The notes under the pieces were generated by a model that was not told the origin of the DNA, did not search any database, and saw nothing but the letters and a program-made list of their open reading frames with translations. Positions 36,281 through 48,000 of a DNA stretch of 64,000 nt are shown here, one piece after another. The stretch's first letter is position 1. Every line of letters begins with the position of its first letter. The stretch is from assembly GCA_965153455.1 (NCBI GenBank), contig OZ234499.1:12520271-12584270 (forward strand). The letters are read 5' to 3'. Source of the stretch: Sphagnum compactum (Eukaryota > Bryophyta > Sphagnopsida > Sphagnales). Made by a program: the position numbers and the translations under genes.

Positions 36281-36930
36281 ACAAATGTAAAATTGTGACA
36301 TGGACTTATTTTCCAAACTTACATGGAAAGCATTGATGAGCTAGAAAATTCTCAAACACATTTTGACCTAAGATTAAACTTGGTAAAACACTTGTGGGCC
36401 ATGAAGGGCCTACACCAATTTGATTGAAAAACATCTCCAATGAAATTACATTTTGTGCAATAAAATTCCCACATTTCTACCAATTCTTCAAATCTATGTT
36501 GTGAATTTTTATTCATTAATGTTCAACATGGCAATATAGGATTATTTTTTTAATGTGGAACTTCCAACTAGTGAATTGTTTGTGTGAATTGTAACAATTA
36601 CAAATGAATTGGGGGTGGAGGGGGATGGTCATTACATGTAAAGGTGCCATCACACATGGAGCTGACATTGATGATGTTGCAGGTGTTGAAGGTGTCACAT
36701 ATGGAACCATGGATGCAAGTGCCAAAACCACCTTTGTTGCAACAATTGATGAACATCAAAAAAATGTTTGAATTTTTCAAGTTCTTTTTGGTGCCAAAAC
36801 TTCAAATACTTTTGAGTTTTAGAACCTGCCACTTACTCATCAAGAATTGTAAAAAAACAAGTGTGCTTTGATTTTCCATGATCAAGGTTTTTTTCAACGT
36901 AACAACTACCATGTCAATAGTTGATTTTGC
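36281..36930. other. Region between the two Harbinger ORFs
   Basis: AT-rich, with a plus-strand stretch (about 36620-36780) reading ITHGADIDDVAGVEGV that looks protein-like but is not assigned. It could be the 3' part of either transposon gene. Confidence 0.3.
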
Positions 36931-37530
36931 TTATGTTTTGAAAACACATTCCCTCATTGCACGATTCTTGTGTTCATCCTTGGTTGGATGCAACCCTTGT
37001 GACCTCTTCAAAACCTTATGTTCATTATAATTATCTGCATGTTTTATGCCTATTTCTTCAACCTGTATAAATTCATTTAAGCTTTCAATTATCCTAACAT
37101 CAATTGACATTTTCTTCTTCATGCGTGTCACCCTCTTACTTTTTTCCTAGTTTATGACCATCTAGGCACATCCTTGAAGATTAGTCAACAATGTTTGAAA
37201 ACAAAGGCGTTTGTTTTAGGTTTTTCGAGTTGAAAAGCTCTAGAGCTTTCTGCGATGTATCCTTACTAGAAGTGTCGCTTTCATTAAGGGCAACTATAGT
37301 TTAATTGTTCCCACAAAATTTGGTCACATCATGTTTGATAAAACCCCACTTGGTCTCCAAGCTCCTAGTTAGACACTCTATGTTACAAGTAAGGCAATTG
37401 CTATTGTAATGCATTGCAATCCACTCCTAAAACATTTGATTTTCTAACCATTCCCCTTGATCGGATCTTGCAACATGTGAAAAACGAATTGACACACATG
37501 TTTCTCCTCCTTTACCACAAGTCTTTTCTC
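36931..37530 (-). pseudogene. Myb/SANT-like (NAM-associated) Harbinger ORF1 relic
   Basis: Minus-strand fragments follow the trihelix/NAM-associated proteins that accompany plant Harbinger transposases: EWIAMHYNSN (about 37420), LTRSLETKWGFIKHDVTKFC (about 37370-37315), VALNESDTSS, KALELFNSK and, after a frameshift, FKHC and FKDVPRW (about 37190-37155). A Lys-rich tail follows to about 36931. Stops (TAA after CGNN, TAG before EW) and a frameshift show decay. In the living relatives this protein binds the transposon ends and helps the transposase enter the nucleus. Its orientation, converging on the transposase, is compatible with one element of about 2 kb. Confidence 0.68.
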
Positions 37531-39270
37531 TTTCTTGTTTTCCTTGCCACTATGCCAACATCAAGTTCTTGTCTTACCATCTAGCGACACTTGATAAAAC
37601 TCACACGAGACATCTAGAAACATAGTCAAATAGCAGTAATTAGATCTGTCGAAACTTCTTCAAAAGCCTATATGTTCCATCAATTTGCAAAGCTTAGCTT
37701 GATAATTTTCGGTGCGTATAACTTATTTGCGGATATAGGTGACAATTGGGGCGAGTCCCGATCCACCATTCCTTCCCAGTAAGATTATGTTTATTATAAA
37801 AGACATTTACAACCCCTTGTTGGAGATCCTTGTATGATATCGTCCTTAAAAACATGCCCCCAACCACAATAGTAAAATGACCTTTCAAAAATATTTTGGG
37901 ATCAAATATTACAATATATTAGTGTGAAACTCCTTTGGGTTGCAAAATATGGTCATGTGAGGAGTACTTTACAATAATGTGAATGAAAAAAATGATATTT
38001 TTGGATCAACCATAATGATTGGTCCAAGTGGTCATATTGAAATAATCTATCATTTTATCTAATCCATTTTTTCAAGTTATGGATGAGGAAGGAGGAAGAA
38101 TGAAAAACATGTTTAGTTGCAAACTTTTATCAATATTTAATGAGTCCTAGTGTGCATTGTTTAGTTTCTCCCATATCCCTACCCATGAACTTGAAAAGGT
38201 GAACTATATGAAGTGAAGGTTATTTAAATCTTGCCACCTAGACCAATCATTGTAGTTGGCCAATATGAAACAATCATTTCTAGGAATGTGTGCATTTGCA
38301 AGGTACAACAAACAAACATGTGCATTTTTATCAACCCAAAGAAGATTCATGATTTTTTAAATAATCTTCATCTAAAAAGTATTATAAAGGTTAACCTACT
38401 ACTATCATCAGGCATGTTCTAACATTGGACTTGTTAAATATTTATAAAGGTTTAAATGGGACAACATGTTTTTTCAACACAATGACCTACAAATTATAAT
38501 TTGCATGATATTCAAATTTGGAATATTGAGAAAATGAGTTTGAAGTTTGGACTTGTATTTGCACAATAATACAATTATCTTCAAATGGCCATCAAACAAT
38601 ATGATTGACGTTAATTCACAAATATTGACCTAGTTTCAATGAATATTCCTCATATATTAGAAATATCCATAAAATAAAAAATATATAAAATCAATACCTT
38701 GAGTTTGGTCTTCAAAGGAATGAAACTAAAAGAAACAATGAAAAATGCATTGGATACAAATAGGGAGTGAAATTCATATTATCACAAAATTAATTATAAT
38801 TTAAATTATATTTCATCTCTTCTTTTTTTCTTAAGTGCTTTCAATGTTATTGTGTTTCCTACTATCATAATTATTTCAAATCTCATGCATCAAACATTGT
38901 GATACTAAGTTTTAACCTTAATTTAATAAAAATTGTTCATTTTGTAGATAACAAGGTTTGAGTTAAAATAAGAGGTAAGGGGTGAAAGGAGGGCCCAAAA
39001 ACAAGGTTACTTTATGATTTTTTCTATTGAAGTTATCCACAAAGACAATAAAACCTAGGAGCAGATTCTTGGTTTCCTTGAATTTGAAGATGACATTCTA
39101 AATGTAGGATGAAACTCTACCAAAGGAAAATATTGCAGGAGGAAATTTGCTCAACCTAGGATGATTTGAATTTCCTCCTATTTCCTATGTTTTCTTTGTT
39201 TTTATTTTTTTATCCAATGGCCTATTTGCATTATGGAAGATCTGAAGGGATTTAAATAATATAAAAAACT
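37531..39270. other. AT-rich spacer after the Harbinger relic
   Basis: A 64-codon minus-strand frame (37694-37888) and scattered AT-rich sequence. No family is recognised. It may be further decayed transposon sequence. Confidence 0.4.
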
Positions 39271-39670
39271 TACGTAAGGGGTTAGTTAGGGATTTATTAA
39301 GTTAAAGGATATTTAGGGATTATTTAAAAGGCTACCTATGCTTTACTTGGGGATTATTTAGATAAACACCTAAGGTTTACCTAGGTTTTGGGGTATTAAA
39401 AATTATTTAAAAGGTTACATAGGGCTTACATAGAAAATTTGGAAAGTCACCTAAAGACCTACTTAAGGTACATGATACCTAAAACTTATTTAAAGGGTAC
39501 ATAAAAACTACCTATAAGGCTACCTAAAGGTTATCAAAAATTTACATAACGGGGTACATAATGGCCTACCTAGGGTCCACTTAAGTTATGGGATATTAAA
39601 TTAAAGACTACTTAGAAGATTACCTAGACCTACTTAAAAGGCTACCCAATGAGACACCTAAAAGGCTACT
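39271..39670. repeat. Degenerate GGCTACCTA/TTTAGGG-like repeat tract
   Basis: Words such as GGCTACCTA, CCTAAAGG, ATTTAGGGATTATTTA and GACCTACTTAA recur every 15-35 bp for about 400 bp. Copies are too diverged for a fixed period. This tract and the one at 40260-40740 share words. Confidence 0.55.
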
Positions 39671-39754
39671 TGTCATAGATGCCAATGCCATGGAGTTCCA
39701 TTAACACCATGGAGTTCATTCATTTAAATGTTCATCCATGACTTGTAATGAACT

Positions 39755-39935
39755 TATACTTAATTTTTAGTTTAGTTTCAATACACTCTTAGTTTCAAAT
39801 TAAGTTTGAGTTACTTTTAGCTCATTTCCAATTAATTATTAATTCATTTATAATTAATTCATATTCAATTCTCAATTCACTCTTAGTTAAATTTTTAATC
39901 GACATTTAGTTGAGTTTTAATTCACTCATAGTTCA
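39755..39935. repeat. Degenerate TTTAGTT/AATTCA repeat
   Basis: Phrases of the type CTCTTAGTT...AATTCA..TTAGTT recur about every 15-25 bp (for example 39785, 39808, 39890, 39908 and 39927), resembling a decayed minisatellite between the two CCTA-rich tracts. Confidence 0.4.
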
Positions 39936-40259
39936 CACATGGGTACGCATGGGCACACATGGGTGAATATGGACCACATGTAGGTTGGAAGTTTTTAAAT
40001 AAACTTTCTTGAACTAAATGCCCAATGGGTACAAACAAAGGTAAAATTCCCCATTACCTTTAATTTATTCAAGATCAATTTTGGTTTTTTTTTTTTTTCA
40101 TAGCTTGTTTTTTTTTCGTGCTTGCAATAAAATCTTGTTGGATTCTTGTTTTACACACATCGTGTTTTTTTTTTTTTTTTGACAATTTAGATTTGGAATT
40201 ATGCTTGCATTTGTTTTCGTCTTGGGTAAGAATTTTTTTAAAACTTGGTTATTTTCATG

Positions 40260-40740
40260 CCCATGACACTACCTAGGTTATGGGACACTCAAAGGACTAC
40301 ATATAACCTACCTGTGGGGCGAACTAAAGATTTTTTTGAGTTAGGCCATATTTAAAGGTCATTTAAGGGGTTGTTTAAAGTTGATTCATAGTGCAAAAAA
40401 TGATTAAATAAGGGGCTATGTAAGGGTTATTTAGGATTGATTCATAGCCTCTATATAGCACCTTAAATAGCCTTATGTAACCCTTTATGTAGGTTTTTTA
40501 TAGCTTATATCTTAATTAGGCCCTTAGGTGGTATTTAAATAATCCCCTTAAACAACTTTTAGGTATCCCCAAACTTAGGAAATATTTTTATAACCCTTTA
40601 AGTAGGCCTTATGTGGTTCTTAAATAGCCCATGTGTCTCCCTTAACCTCAGTATGCCCCTTGATAGCCCTTAGGTAGCCTTTAAATAGGCCCCAAGGTAG
40701 GATTTATATAATCCCCATGTAAATTGTTGTGCCCTATGAT
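40260..40740. repeat. Second CCTA/TAGG-like degenerate tract, strand-switching
   Basis: From 40260 to about 40430 the tract is in the GGGG-CTA/AAGG-GGTT orientation. From about 40440 it reads mainly as CCTTAAATAGCCC and TAACCCTTTA, the opposite strand of the same words. It forms a diverged inverted arrangement with the tract at 39271-39670. Confidence 0.45.
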
Positions 40741-40934
40741 GTTGACACCTATAAATATCACTATCCACATAAATTGATCAATATGACATAAAACCACCCC
40801 AAATGGTACATCACATCCAAATTTAAAATGGATCGATGGAAATGGAGATATTTGTATTTACTAGTACTAGTGTTGTGTTATCAACCTAAAAATAATCCAA
40901 GAAGGAGGAATTAATCAATAATGAAAATGAGAAG

Positions 40935-41397
40935 GTGAAGAAGGGGTCCAAATTGGAAGGAGGTGGTGTTTTTCCATCATATTTTGTTGAACAAAAGGGA
41001 AGGAAAAAATGTTGGAGGTGTGGTGGGCCACATTGGAAAAAGGATTGCATTAATCTGCATCAAGTCATAGCCTCCAATCCTAACCTTATCCAACCATGTT
41101 CGAAGGTTAACCAAACAAAATATTATAATCCAAGTTAATCCCAATAGACCAACAAATTATACCATAGTGTGGAACCAAGTAGTGGTTACACATGCTACAT
41201 CTTATGAAGTATTGGTGGGAAGAAACGTTTTTATACTTTTTGAAGGTTATTTCAAGCTTATAAGAAGAGATTACATATTATTGATGGTAGATAGGAAACA
41301 ACCATATGGTCATTTATGCCATGTGCAGTCCTTGGAAAAGGACTTTTATCTTGGTGCCCTTAGCTCCTTTGACTGTGATTTCACCCCATACTCCTAA
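40935..41397 (+). pseudogene. Retrotransposon gag zinc-knuckle and protease-region relic
   Basis: Frame 40935-41138 contains CWRCGGPHWKKDC, a CX2CX3HX4C knuckle of the type common in plant gag proteins, followed by basic residues. The next frame (41167-41397) has ATSYEVLVGRNVF and GHLCHVQSLEK, similar in style to the protease/linker part of plant Ty3-type polyproteins. No reverse transcriptase, integrase or LTR was found. It is an isolated fragment, broken by stops between the two frames. Confidence 0.5.
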
Positions 41398-43415
41398 ACC
41401 CTAAATTCAATGTGCCAAACCTTAGCCTTGAAAATGATGTTAAACATGTATGATTATAGCCATGTATTTGATTTTTAAATACACCTACATCCACCAAAAT
41501 ATTCAGAAGGCTAACAAAACTTGAATTCATTATGAACACAATAAATGTGGTTTATTAGCCATGCATCAACTTAATTTCACCACCACAACAATCAATGCAA
41601 CATTCTCTTGATCAAATTTAGGAATGGTTACAATAATGCCAAAATTAGATTACAACTTATCCATTTCTCACTAACTTCCAAACCTATTTTTGTAAAAAAA
41701 AAACATAGATTGGGCTTAACTATTGGGGGCACATTGAATTCTAATTATGTACACAAGTATGGTATGAATGATCAATCAATTTGAAGTTGGAATTTGAATC
41801 AATTATTAAAAAAATATTGTCTAGTCATAAGGTTCAATGTGTCCAACTTTTGAATACATTTATGCGTTCACCAACCCTCATTCATAATTAAATAGGATGA
41901 AAATGGGATGGATGAAAAAAATTACATCTAAATTATGGATGAACAGTCCTTCGCTTGAATGAAAAAATGTTTTAAAAAACAAAAGGTAAAAAGTAAAATT
42001 CAAGAGAATCTATAAATAAATAAAAACATGTGGCAAATTCAAAAATTGAAGTTCAAAAATTAAAAGGGGAAAAAAAAAGGTTTAGAATGAACCTCTCATA
42101 CCTTTTTATCCCAAACCTAACCCTTGCAAATTTGCCATCGAATGTTGAATCTCCCAAGTTTGGCACAAGCTCAAAGGTTCATGACGATGGCAACACAAAC
42201 TTTGAGTTCATTGTAACAATTGCCCCCTATTGCCTTTGCACCTCCTATCTCATTGGACTTGCTTGCAAATGTTGTAATTGTTTTGCATTGTAACCATTAA
42301 CCCTTGTTGATTTTGCACCGCTTACCCCTTGGCCTTGTTGTAGTTGTGTATGTTTTAAAATTATTGCTAGTTGCGTTGCATGAAATAATTGAAGATGAGG
42401 ACAATAATAGGGACATCAAAAACCTCTAGAGTTTGAAGCTTCCTAGAGGTAGACAATGATGGTGACAAGGCTTGGTGGTGCGGCTCTTGTTGTTGTTAAT
42501 AACATTCCTATAGTTATATTTTGAGATGAAAACAACAATGCAACAAAGAAAAAGATGCTCCCTACTCCAACCTTTTGCCTACGAAAGTTTAGAGTATGCT
42601 AAAGCCTAAAAAATTCCCAACGACGATGCCAAGGTGCTTCCCACTACCTCGATTACCAAGTTTGTAATGTACAAGCTTGAACTTGTGCTTTTGTTCTCAT
42701 GGTTGAACTTTTATTTTTTTCTTCTCTCTGCATATTCCTTTGAATGTGACCCTACCAACCACAAGCACATAGACCCATAAAAGGGGCCTTCACAATAAGG
42801 CCCCACCTTGTTTTTCTTGTTTGCTTTCAAATTTCAAGGTACACATGACCTCATTAAGGTTCAATTCATTAAGGAATTCTAAACCAAAAACTATTTCAAA
42901 AGCACCAAAATCATCACATGAATTTTTTAAGTTTAAAATGCACACCAAGAAGCACCCCAGTTGTAACTTCTAATTACAAAAAAGCTCAAAACAACAACCA
43001 TGCCACATGAAGCATTGAATAATACTTCACAAACACAAAAAATATTATTATACAAAAACAAAACCAAATGCCTTTTGGTGATTCAAAATGTTACTCACCT
43101 ACAACAAACAAAAAACCAAGCCCAAAACAACACCCAAACACACGACTCATGTAACAACACAAAACACTTGTGCCAAAAATTTAATAAACGAAAAAAATAC
43201 AAACATACACAATGGTGTGCTCTAGAAATTAATTTGAAACCACACATTAAAAGATTATATCTCAAACATGAAATAATTCGAACATTATTCACACTTGAAA
43301 TGGTTTTAAGCTAACACACATTTAGTTACACTAATTTAAATTAGGAATAATTTCATTATGATTTAACTATGCAACTAACATAACACATGTAACAAGGCTT
43401 TTCATCATCCCTATT
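41398..43415. other. AT-rich spacer
   Basis: Only short frames, none of recognisable family. An 87-codon frame at 42030-42293 has a Lys-rich start and Cys-rich end without known motif. Nothing else is seen. Confidence 0.45.
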
Positions 43416-43640
43416 CTACATAGGTAAATGCGTAAGTAAATAGGTAGTAAATAGATAAATACCCCATGGGTAGTAGGTAGGTATAAATAGCTAGCCCATG
43501 GGTGAACAGATAAATAGGTACCCCATGGTTAAATAGGTAGGTAGTCCATAGGTAAGTAAATAGGTAAATAGAGCATGGGTAGGTAGGTACCCAATAAGTA
43601 AGTAGGGAGAAAGGTAGGCCCTAACTTAATTAACCCTCTA
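43416..43640. repeat. TAGGTA / CCCATGGGTA minisatellite
   Basis: Units of roughly 30-40 bp combine AAATAGGTA[GG] with a palindromic CCCATGGG or its variants (about 43464, 43496, 43523, 43545 and 43573). TAGGTAGG tetranucleotide runs are embedded. The array ends with the complementary words CTACCTAGGTAG near 43640-43652. Confidence 0.65.
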
Positions 43641-43740
43641 CCTAGGTAGTCTCTTAATCTATGTAACCAAAATCTAAGGAGACCATAGTTTAATTATTAT
43701 TTTTTGAATTATGATGATCATTTTTAGGAGTTCATCCTTA

Positions 43741-44338
43741 GTTTTGAAGAATGATCCTCACTTTGATTAACTTTATGGACAACATAAAAAGGAGAGCGAG
43801 TGATCACAACGAGGACCAAAGTCAAGTTTTGAAGAGTGATCCTCACTTTGATTAACTTTATAGACAATTGAAAACAGAGGATGAGTGAATGAGGACCAAA
43901 GTCAAGTCCACAATAAGAATTACTTTAAGGATAACTTTATTGTCGACCATTTCATGTTTTCAAACAAGGATGAGAAATAACTTGCACATTACTTTGAAGG
44001 TGATAGACATTGAAAGAGGCCCAAACAAGGATGAGAAAATAACTTGCACACTACTTCGGAGGTCATAGACGTTGAAAGCAGCTCCTGTCTCAGATGTGGG
44101 TGGACCTGCTTTAAGGTCAGTTTTTTGGGAACTTCATTGTTCTTACATTTCATAAGAATGTTCATCAGGTGAATTACTCCAAACTTGTGAAAACCCAAGA
44201 TTTTTTTTAGTGTCAGATGTGTGGATCTGCTTTAAGGTCAGTGTTTGGGGAACTTCATTTGCTCTCTCACATTTTGTAGGATTGTTCATCAGGTGCAGCA
44301 CTCCAAACTCCCAAAAACCTCACAAATTTTAGTGTATT
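43741..44338. repeat. Three successive tandem duplications (periods 85, 61 and 123 bp)
   Basis: Pair 1: GTTTTGAAGAATGATCCTCAC at 43741 and its one-base variant at 43826. Pair 2: CAAACAAGGATGAGAAA at 43961 and 44022. Pair 3: GATGTG, then CTGCTTTAAGGTCAG and TTCATCAGGTG, at 44093 and 44216. Each pair is an independent duplication. They lie side by side about 750 bp beyond the 3' end of the sterol methyltransferase coding region. Confidence 0.8.
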
Positions 44339-45081
44339 TGGAGGCAGGCTTCCAGAGCATAAGATCCCGTGGGGCATTTTGGAAAATGGTAGGCCCACAC
44401 CTGTGAGCATTTTGTTGTCCAAAATGCCTCACATCGTTTTTTTCATGATATCCAACAGGTACCCACCAACTATCCACCAGGTATCACAGAATTTTCAAAA
44501 ACAAAAAAATCATGTTGCAGTTGCTCTTTTGAACTTGCAGTAAAGTTGGTTTTTGGGTTTGAGCTTGTTGGAGGGCTGGAAACTGTGGCCCCAGCAATGG
44601 CTGGCTCACCTCACCTCTCCATTTCTGGACATGGCAGGACCTAGGTGCCACAGCAATACTATGGTCACCACACAGTGAGATCCATCAAGGCGACTCTGAA
44701 ATGGAAACCTGTTGTCTACACATTCATGCCAAAACTAAGCTGTTTAAGCTATTTCTGCTTTCTCTGGACCAGCTTTTTTTTACTGGCTATGCATAGCCAG
44801 AAAGTGCGAAAACTGTAATGTATTCTCCCAAGTTTCAAATTAATCTTTCTGTGAAGTAAAATCTCTCAGAGTAGAATAAGCATATCAAGGCCACTTGTAG
44901 CCTACTGAAGAGCTTTTGTAGCATCCCAAGCTTCCACACCCTTGGTGACGCTTGTGTGTTTTCCACAACTGCTGCTCTCACAGCAGTTGCTAGCAGTTTC
45001 TGTCAGTGAGCACATTGATATGGTCCTTATCCAACCAACTATACTAAAGAAGAGAAGACAACTCAGGAGAAAATACACGAC
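44339..45081. other. 3' flank of the sterol methyltransferase gene
   Basis: Contains the presumed 3' UTR (minus strand, below 45082). The segment about 44360-44440 shares the words GGCATTTTGGA..ATG and AAATGCCTCACA with 55010-55040. No other gene is seen. Confidence 0.4.
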
Positions 45082-48000
45082 TCATTCCAGAGGTTTTCGC
45101 ACAAGAAAAAAGTACATTGGTGTGAATATCTCCTTCCTGCAACCAGACCCAAGCTCAATGTCAAGATACTGATAAGACATTTTCTGAAATTCCTGTCCCT
45201 TATCTATTAGATCTGAATAGGTCAGCTCAATGAGAAATGCTCAAGTGCAATCCACAAGAACACAAGAATGATGGGTGCTTAATCAAAAGGTGTCAGCAGG
45301 CCTTAATCCATGTTTAAGGAACTTCATTAGGACAACAATGGAGCATGTAAACATAAGCTTCCTTCCCCCAGGTACTATTATTGGAACCTTACTAGCCTGA
45401 CAATAAAAGGATCTCAAGAAATAAGACTCACCGGCCACCATCAACAAGACCTTCTAGAGCCTTCTCTAAGAAAGTGCTGACTCGTGTGCTGCCTTCTGGG
45501 GCAATCTTCAAGGTCTCCAGTATGCGCACCTGTTCAACGGGGACAACATATTTGGAAATCAGGTAAATTCCATATTTGCACTCATCACATTGATGTGCAT
45601 TTGAAATTGACAGATCCAAGAGAGAATTCCACTGAAGATCTTAAAGACATAATATGAAAGAACAAGTATTAAACCAGCAGCAAACCTTTTAACGCATTTG
45701 CTGTTCATGAGAATAAACTGCAGAAATTTCTGCAAGCTTTCAAAACATCATATTTCATGACAATCTTCAAGGCCCTTGCAGGCCTCCAGGAGTTACATAA
45801 GTGTCATGTTACTCATCAAATTATGAGGGATAGCAAAATGTTTGCTAACAATTCAAGTGTCAACCACAATTCATGTTGAAGTTGCACATGTTTCTCAAGA
45901 CAAAAATTGTGAAGAGTTCTTTCTAAAAGTAATCCAATAACTGCATGTAAAGATTAGAAACAATCATGCATTATGTACACCAAAAATTTAATTCATCAAG
46001 ACAAGTAGCCTGATCTCATGTATGCAAAAGACTCTTACCATATTGTGGGTAATGAAGCGCCCAACAGGTGTTAGGCGGAAGGTTGTGAGAGAAATGTGGG
46101 TTGGGTCGAGAGGCTGATACCACGGCACAGGTGACGTTGCAGCCAAGTCCTCCTCCATCAGGACCTGCTACCCAAAATCAGTCAACATTGTCATCTAAAA
46201 TGGTAGTGCAGGAACATATCCCTCATAAGTACAGAGAACTTGTCCATACTTTAGCTTAAGTCAACCTGAAAAGAATTTACTCCTGACCCAATAACAGGGA
46301 TATGGAGATTTCAGATCCAACAATATATCAGCCAACAGGAGAAGGGGCAGACCCCAATGCTAATAAATCACAAAAAACTAAGGTATGGTGTGAACAATAG
46401 TGACAGTCTCACACATGTTCAGTGATCTTCAACATGTATGGTAGTGAGCAGCTACTATAATATTCCAACTGACTTCATCAGCTCTCAGGAGCAGGAGGAA
46501 GCAATGTCAGATTAACCAACATACTGAAGTTCTATCACAAGATGACCAGTAACTAACAGGAAGACTGCATATTCTTTATAGGAAAACATGGTAGTCAGCT
46601 CCCTGCTAAGATTAAGAAGCCTCTGAGAGAATCATTTTGAAGATTCCAAAGTCAAGCATTCTTCCTTTATTAAGCAGACCTATTGTTCTTTCAAATGAAA
46701 CTTTGAAGAGTAACCTGTACTCTTCAGAAGACAAATTAAGCTCTTGCCATTTGAACTACAAAGAATAGATGTATAAGATATATTTAGAGCTACAAAAAAC
46801 TCCTTTGAGCTACAAAGCCTTAGGACAAAATTTGACTGTACCAAATTAGGCAGTATCTGAAAATTGGGAATCCACATATGCCGTACAAATCATGTTAATA
46901 CCTGCAGAACACTTATAAATTATTTTGATGTTTCAGCTTTGAGTCTCTTGGGTTATTGCTAAATGCAAGAAATTGCTAGAATGGTAGTGCAGGAATGTAT
47001 ATGATAAGTGTTGACTGTCCCAACTAGGAAAACAAGTATGTCATCACAAGTGTGGAGTGTAAGAGGAAATTTATACCTCAAATCCTGCAGCTTTCAGAGC
47101 ATTAAGGCACTCAGCAGTTGTACGGATATCAGGCAGGCCATTTCCCAGCTCAATTTCTGCCTACAGATCATACATGGGAACCCCCAGATGAATTTGAAAG
47201 CTGTGGCAAGATAATTACCTATCACATGGCTCACCAGCAAATTCACAATGTATTGTTCGCTTGGGATAACATCCAAAAACTAACCATGGGAAGCACCTAT
47301 TTTGTTGGCCATTTCTGATGCAATATTAAAAATGAGCTTTGACACCGGGGGTTTGAGATCGGATAAGAGCATTTTATGTCCACGGCATCAAAAATCCAAA
47401 CCATTAAGGACTTAGAGATACATTGCAAATTCACATTAACAATGGTCTTATCTGGTCATGATATTTGACCATGCACACAGAAAAGAGAGGTTCTAATCCA
47501 CACCTTGCACTTTTGATGAGCTTCATCTTTTGGGTTATATAACTCAGTCATGCACCATTCATAGCCTGCAAACAGCTGCCCGGGTTTCAAGACCCTTTTT
47601 ATTTCAGTGTAGCATGCAACCTGTCACACCCACACCACATCCCCACAAATAAACCACAGGACAAACACAGAGCTTTACCACTGTCATTTACATTAATGTA
47701 TGATCAATGAGATTACAGATAAATGCCCACAAGTAGTACTTGTTACACTCTAGGTCTTGAAGGTTTGATTTATGAAGTTCACACCCTTACTGATTTTCAA
47801 CCTTCTAATTATCGCAGGGATATGAATTCTTAGATGCTTACATGGCTGAACTGACATATGTATAACAATCTAAACATGGGCCTTACTTGAAAGTACTTCT
47901 ATTGGCTTAGGAATAGCATTCATAAAGCTAAGTTCAAAGCACCCAGAACACAAAGGTATGAAACATGTCCTGGCAGAAGGTCTCAACATTGCAGGCTTTT

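Noticed and set aside
36516-36780. Minus-strand frame with GGFGTCIHGSICDT
   Set aside because: Cysteine spacing recalls EGF-like repeats, but it is short, lies within the Harbinger relic and is an antisense reading.
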